Assembly (NCBI GenBank): GCA_003559475.1
Contig: PWLF01000285.1
Coordinates: 1 to 32,302, forward strand
DNA: 32,302 nucleotides
Reading direction: 5' to 3'
DNA from: Bacteroidales bacterium
GTDB taxonomy: Bacteria; Bacteroidota; Bacteroidia; Bacteroidales; UBA7960
The notes beneath the pieces are model-generated. The model was not told the DNA's origin. It saw only the letters and a list, made by a program, of their open reading frames with translations, and searched no databases. The position numbers and the translations under genes are program-made. Positions 28,093 to 32,302 of this stretch are shown here, in pieces (within the stretch, counting starts at the first letter, position 1; the number at the start of each line of letters is the position of its first letter).

Positions 28093-29388
28093 TTATAACT
28101 CTGTCCAGGTCAATCTATCTTCACTTGAGTATTGCCATGGAGCCCCATTGTTTTCAATATTTGCAAAAATAGTATTTATAGGGGCTGGAGCAGAACCTTC
28201 TTCCATTACAAGATATCTCCTCATGTCAATAATAAAAGTTGGATGATCAATGTTAACAGGGCATTCTTTTGCACAAGCATTACATGTTGTACAAGCCCAT
28301 ATTTCTTCTTCTGTGATATATTGACGAATAAAAGATTTATTATCACTAAAGCTTTTATCTTTAATTAATTTTGGAGCTTTTTCCTTCATTCTTTTTCTAA
28401 TTTCAATAAAAAGCTTTCGCGGTGATAATTCTTTTCCTGTAATGTTTGCAGGGCAAACGGAAGTACATCTTCCGCATTGAGTACATGCGAGAGAGTCAAA
28501 ATAGTTTTTCCATGTAAAATCTTCAGCATCCAATATTCCAAACCTTGACACTTCTGTACTTTGATTTGGATCGGTAGAGGCTGCAGCTTCGGGATTAAGC
28601 ATCATTTTAACTTCTCTTGCTACTGATTCCATATTAGGAAGTTTTCCAAGTGGTGTTAGCCTACTAAGAAAAACATTAGGTACAGATGTAAAAATATGAA
28701 AGTGCTTAGAATATGGAAGGACATTTGCAAAAATAAATATTAAAATTATATGCACCCACCAGTTAACTTCATGTATAACATACATTGTTTCGTATGGTAA
28801 TCCTGCAAATACCGGAGAAATAATCTCACTTATTGGGTATCTGCCTACAAAACTTGCATCATTTACATGCATTAAAACATAAAAAATATTTGTCCCTGCC
28901 AACGAAAGCATCAAGATTAATATAAAGCTTAATGCAAGTAATGCATCTTTGTGATTCTTTTTGGATAATTCCTTTCCATGCAATCTGGGAATATTTAAAA
29001 ACAACCTGCGAATTATAAATACTATTACAAATAAAGCAATCAGGTAGGCGAAAATATCCCCTAGGCCAATAAATACTTCATAAAACACACCAAGGTCACC
29101 CAAAGACCTTTCTAATCCGGTTACTCCATCAATCACTATTTCAATACTTCCGACAAGAATTATGCAAAAACCCCAAAATACAAGAGCATGCATAAATCCT
29201 GCTACAGGATTTCTAAAAATTTTATCCTGTAAAAATGCATTTTTAATCGTAAGCTTTATCCTTTTTCCAAATTCTTTTACAGGATAAGCAGGTTTTGTTA
29301 ATTTAAAAAATGCAATAATTTTTGAAACAGAATAAGCAAATATTGCTATTGTAATAAAAAGCAATACTATAAAGATAATTTCTCTCAT
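28093..29388 (-). CDS. Membrane-bound Fe-S protein (NarI-like TM region plus two 4Fe-4S motifs), probable ETF:quinone oxidoreductase-type subunit
   Basis: Multiple TMs; 'CTQCGRCTSVCPANITGKELSPRKLFIEIRKRM' and 'CTTCNACAKECPVNIDHPTFIIDMRRYLVMEEG'; clusters with etfBA and a CCG protein. Confidence 0.88.
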   Translation of the reverse strand: MREIIFIVLLFITIAIFAYSVSKIIAFFKLTKPAYPVKEFGKRIKLTIKNAFLQDKIFRNPVAGFMHALVFWGFCIILVGSIEIVIDGVTGLERSLGDLGVFYEVFIGLGDIFAYLIALFVIVFIIRRLFLNIPRLHGKELSKKNHKDALLALSFILILMLSLAGTNIFYVLMHVNDASFVGRYPISEIISPVFAGLPYETMYVIHEVNWWVHIILIFIFANVLPYSKHFHIFTSVPNVFLSRLTPLGKLPNMESVAREVKMMLNPEAAASTDPNQSTEVSRFGILDAEDFTWKNYFDSLACTQCGRCTSVCPANITGKELSPRKLFIEIRKRMKEKAPKLIKDKSFSDNKSFIRQYITEEEIWACTTCNACAKECPVNIDHPTFIIDMRRYLVMEEGSAPAPINTIFANIENNGAPWQYSSEDRLTWTEL

Positions 29389-29466
29389 TTTACATTTATT
29401 TTTTTACTTTTTAAAAAAGCAATCTTATTTATTATATATCAAAAATCTTTAAAACTGAATTAATAA

Positions 29467-30435
29467 TTATGATTTAATTTTTTTGACTGAATCAATAAGA
29501 TTCGGCAAAACTTTAAAAGCATCTCCTACTATACCGTAATCAGCATAGCTAAATATTGGAGCTTCTTTATCTTTATCAATTGCCACAATTATTTTAGAAT
29601 CACTAATTCCACCGATATGCTGTATTGCTCCTGAAATTCCAACTGCTATATAAAGTGATGGAGCGATAATTTTTCCTGTTTGACCAACATGCTCATCATG
29701 AGGTCTCCATCCTTCATCCGAAACCGGTCTTGAACAAGCTAATCCTGCTCCTAGCATATCAGCAAGCTCTTCTAAAGGTTTCCAGTTATCTGCTGACTTC
29801 ATTCCTCTACCACCTGCTACTACGACATCTGCTTCAGTCAAGATAATTTTTCCTGTTATCATGTCTGTATTGGCAACATTTGTTTTAATCATTGCATCAT
29901 CAACTTCCGGAGTAAATTTTTAAATATTTACATCAACAGGATTTTCTATAATATCAGAAGCATTTGCATTAAGTGTAAGAATTTTCTTGTCAGATTTAAT
30001 TTTTACATTTAAAAAAGCTGCTCCGTTATATGTTCTTTTTTTAACGGTCAAAGGACTTAATGAAGTTGGTAAATGAGTTACACCTGATGCCAGTCCGGCC
30101 TTTAATTTAACTGATAATCTCGGAGCAATTGCTTTTCCAACATTTGAATGGCTAAACAAAACTATTTCTCCGTTTTCTTTATCGAAAATATCGGCTATAA
30201 TTTTTGTATAAGCCATTGAATCTTCATGCTTAAATTTTTCATCGGTAACGGATATAATTTTATTTGCACCGTATTTTGCAAGTAAAGATAACTCTTCATC
30301 TGCAACATCGCCTATAGAAACTGCAACTACTTGACTTGATTTTTCTTTTGCAATTTGAGAAGCGTATGATACAGCTTCAAAAGAATTTTTTTTAAGTTTT
30401 CCGTTTCTATTTTCTGAAAAAACTAATATAGACAT
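29467..30435 (-). pseudogene. etfA: Electron transfer flavoprotein alpha subunit interrupted by one in-frame TAA (29920-29922); also readable as two ORFs, 29920..30435 and 29467..29892
   Basis: Both ORFs lie in the same minus-strand frame. Joined read: ...[66 protein letters not shown]...; domain I upstream, FAD-binding domain II downstream. Confidence 0.85.
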
Positions 30436-30470
30436 ATATTTATGATTTTTAAATTATTAACAATATTTAT

Positions 30471-31220
30471 TTATAACACTTTAGCCTCGTTATGGAGGAG
30501 GTCAACTAATTTATCAGTATCTTCCTCTTCAATCATTTTGCAAGCAGCTTTTGGAGGAGGTAGTTCATAAACCTCATTTTCAATAAGTGCTTCTACATTT
30601 ATTCCCTGAACTACATTAAGAGGCTTTGATCTTGCCATCATAATACCTCTCATGGCAGGGATACGAGGGTCAATACATATTCCTTTTTGTACTATTGCAA
30701 TAAAAGGTGTGTTAATATTTATAGTTTCTTTGCCACCGTCAATTTCTCTTTTCAATGTAAACTTATCACCATCAAAATCACACTGAGTAACGGCTGATAC
30801 TGAAGTCATTTCTAAAAATTCTGCTAGCATACCACCAACACAAGCTGAGTTAAAATCGCTTGATTCTATACCACAGAAAATAACATCGAAGCTGTCATTT
30901 TTCACAACTTCCGCAATTTGAGCTGCAATTGAATATGAGTCAACAGGATCTGCATCAACTCTTATTGCATCATCAGCACCCATTGCTAGAGCTTTTCTAA
31001 TGGTTGGTTCTGAACCTGCACCACCGACAGTTACAACTGTTACTTTTGTTATTTTTCCACCTGAACCTTCTTTAAGTTCCAAAGCTCTTGTTAAAGCTAA
31101 CTCATCCCACGGATTAATAATCCATTGTACTCCTGTTTTGTCAAGCTCCTTATCATCATTTACAAACTTAATTTTTGTAGTTGTATCAACAACTTCGCTA
31201 AGACATACTAAGATTTTCAT
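30471..31220 (-). CDS. etfB: Electron transfer flavoprotein beta subunit
   Basis: 'MKILVCLSEVVDTTTKIKF...INPWDELALTRALELKEGSGGKITKVTVVTVGGAGSEPTIRKALAMGADDAIRVD'. Confidence 0.95.
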   Translation of the reverse strand: MKILVCLSEVVDTTTKIKFVNDDKELDKTGVQWIINPWDELALTRALELKEGSGGKITKVTVVTVGGAGSEPTIRKALAMGADDAIRVDADPVDSYSIAAQIAEVVKNDSFDVIFCGIESSDFNSACVGGMLAEFLEMTSVSAVTQCDFDGDKFTLKREIDGGKETININTPFIAIVQKGICIDPRIPAMRGIMMARSKPLNVVQGINVEALIENEVYELPPPKAACKMIEEEDTDKLVDLLHNEAKVL

Positions 31221-31386
31221 GCTTTTTTTTATTTAATTAAACTTTAAATTATTTTCAAAAAACCGATATTTTTATATAACTACTTTGCAATACTTGCAAA
31301 AAATATTCGCAAATATACATAAATATTTATTGCTATAAATAAAGTAAAATAAAAATCTTTAGATAGCAATATTAACAAATAACAGA

Positions 31387-32181
31387 CTATAATTTTAGAT
31401 GCTTTGCAAGTAATTCAGCAACATCAAAATTATACACCTCCTCCTCTTTATTTTTATACTTTATGCCATCTGTAAGCATTGTCATACAAAAAGGGCATGA
31501 AGATGCAATTATTTCGGCGTTAGTATCAAGGGCTTCCTCGGTTCTTTCAATAAACACCTCTTTATCACCTTTTTCTGCTTCTTTGAACATTTGTCCACCA
31601 CCGGCTCCGCAACATAATGCATTATCCTTAGTTCTTTTCATTTCAACAACAGAAGCTCCCATTTCTTTTAATATATTCCTGGCGCATTTGTATTCATTAT
31701 TGACTCTACCCATATAACAAGGGTCATGATATGTTATTATTTTCTCAAAAGGCTCTTTATCTTCAATATTAATTTTCTTTTCATCAATCATTTGTTTTAA
31801 AAACTGAGTATGATGGATAACTTCATATTCACCGCCTATATCGGGATACTCATTTTTGAATATGTTATAGCAATGTGGGCAAATTGTTATAATTTTTTTC
31901 ACATTGTAGGAGTTTAAAATTTCAATGTTATTTAAAGCCATCATTTGGAACAGCATTTCATTTCCTGCTCTTCTTGCAGGGTCACCGGTACATTTTTCTT
32001 CTGCTCCCAGCACAGCAAAGTCAACATTTAAGTGTAATAAAATTTTCGCAAAAGCTTGGGTTACTTTCTTATACCTTGCATCATAAGCTCCGGCACATCC
32101 TACCCAAAAAAGATACTCAGGCGTTTTATTTTGTGCTGCTAATTCAGCCATTACAGGAACATTTAACTTGTCTTTTTCCAT
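31387..32181 (-). CDS. CCG-domain (heterodisulfide reductase B/D-like) Fe-S binding protein
   Basis: 'YLFWVGCAGAYDARYKKVTQAFAKIL', 'CTGDPARRAGNE', 'TYHDPCYMGRVN', 'NALCCGAGGGQMF' CCG motifs. Confidence 0.92.
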   Translation of the reverse strand: MEKDKLNVPVMAELAAQNKTPEYLFWVGCAGAYDARYKKVTQAFAKILLHLNVDFAVLGAEEKCTGDPARRAGNEMLFQMMALNNIEILNSYNVKKIITICPHCYNIFKNEYPDIGGEYEVIHHTQFLKQMIDEKKINIEDKEPFEKIITYHDPCYMGRVNNEYKCARNILKEMGASVVEMKRTKDNALCCGAGGGQMFKEAEKGDKEVFIERTEEALDTNAEIIASSCPFCMTMLTDGIKYKNKEEEVYNFDVAELLAKHLKL

Positions 32182-32302
32182 TTTTAATTTTAATTTAAAA
32201 CTCGATTTTTTAAAACTAATAAAGAAGTTTGTTTAATAATAAAAAACAAAAATATAAAATATATTTAAATACAAAAAAATAATTATTTATTTAATTAATA
32301 AC

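Noticed and set aside
29467-30435. Alternative genetic code explaining the etfA TAA
   Set aside because: TAA serves as a normal terminator in other genes here (e.g. 168-170, and the FISUMP and fsa ORFs), so reassignment is not supported.
1-32302. tRNA or rRNA genes
   Set aside because: No tRNA cloverleaf or rRNA signature noticed by eye; only the SRP RNA could be supported.

Overview
AT-rich Bacteroidetes/Bacteroidales-type chromosomal window. (i) Left end: 3' end of a YggS-like PLP-binding protein, then a minus-strand tripartite RND efflux operon (TetR, TolC-like, lipoprotein MFP, RND permease). (ii) Middle (about 6.9-25.7 kb): an accessory, surface-protein-rich region. It has four proteins with Fibrobacter succinogenes major paralogous (FISUMP, C-type-lectin-fold-like) C-termini, an FGE/SUMF1-like protein, a PKD-rich protein with a type B T9SS sorting domain paired with PorP/SprF, a C45-like acyltransferase/hydrolase, a class II Fic protein and a decayed S41 peptidase. 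(iii) Right end: SRP RNA (ffs), transaldolase-like fsa, NfeD, and a minus-strand electron-transfer-flavoprotein cluster (CCG Fe-S protein, etfB, etfA, membrane Fe-S protein). In that cluster etfA is interrupted by one in-frame TAA. Main leads: (a) three of the four FISUMP genes end in abruptly GC-rich segments resembling diversity-generating-retroelement (DGR) variable regions, with no RT or template repeat in the window; (b) the in-frame TAA in etfA; (c) two families of dispersed intergenic repeats; (d) a 93-bp in-frame tandem repeat; (e) an S41 peptidase remnant. All assignments come from reading sequence and motifs; no database search was run.
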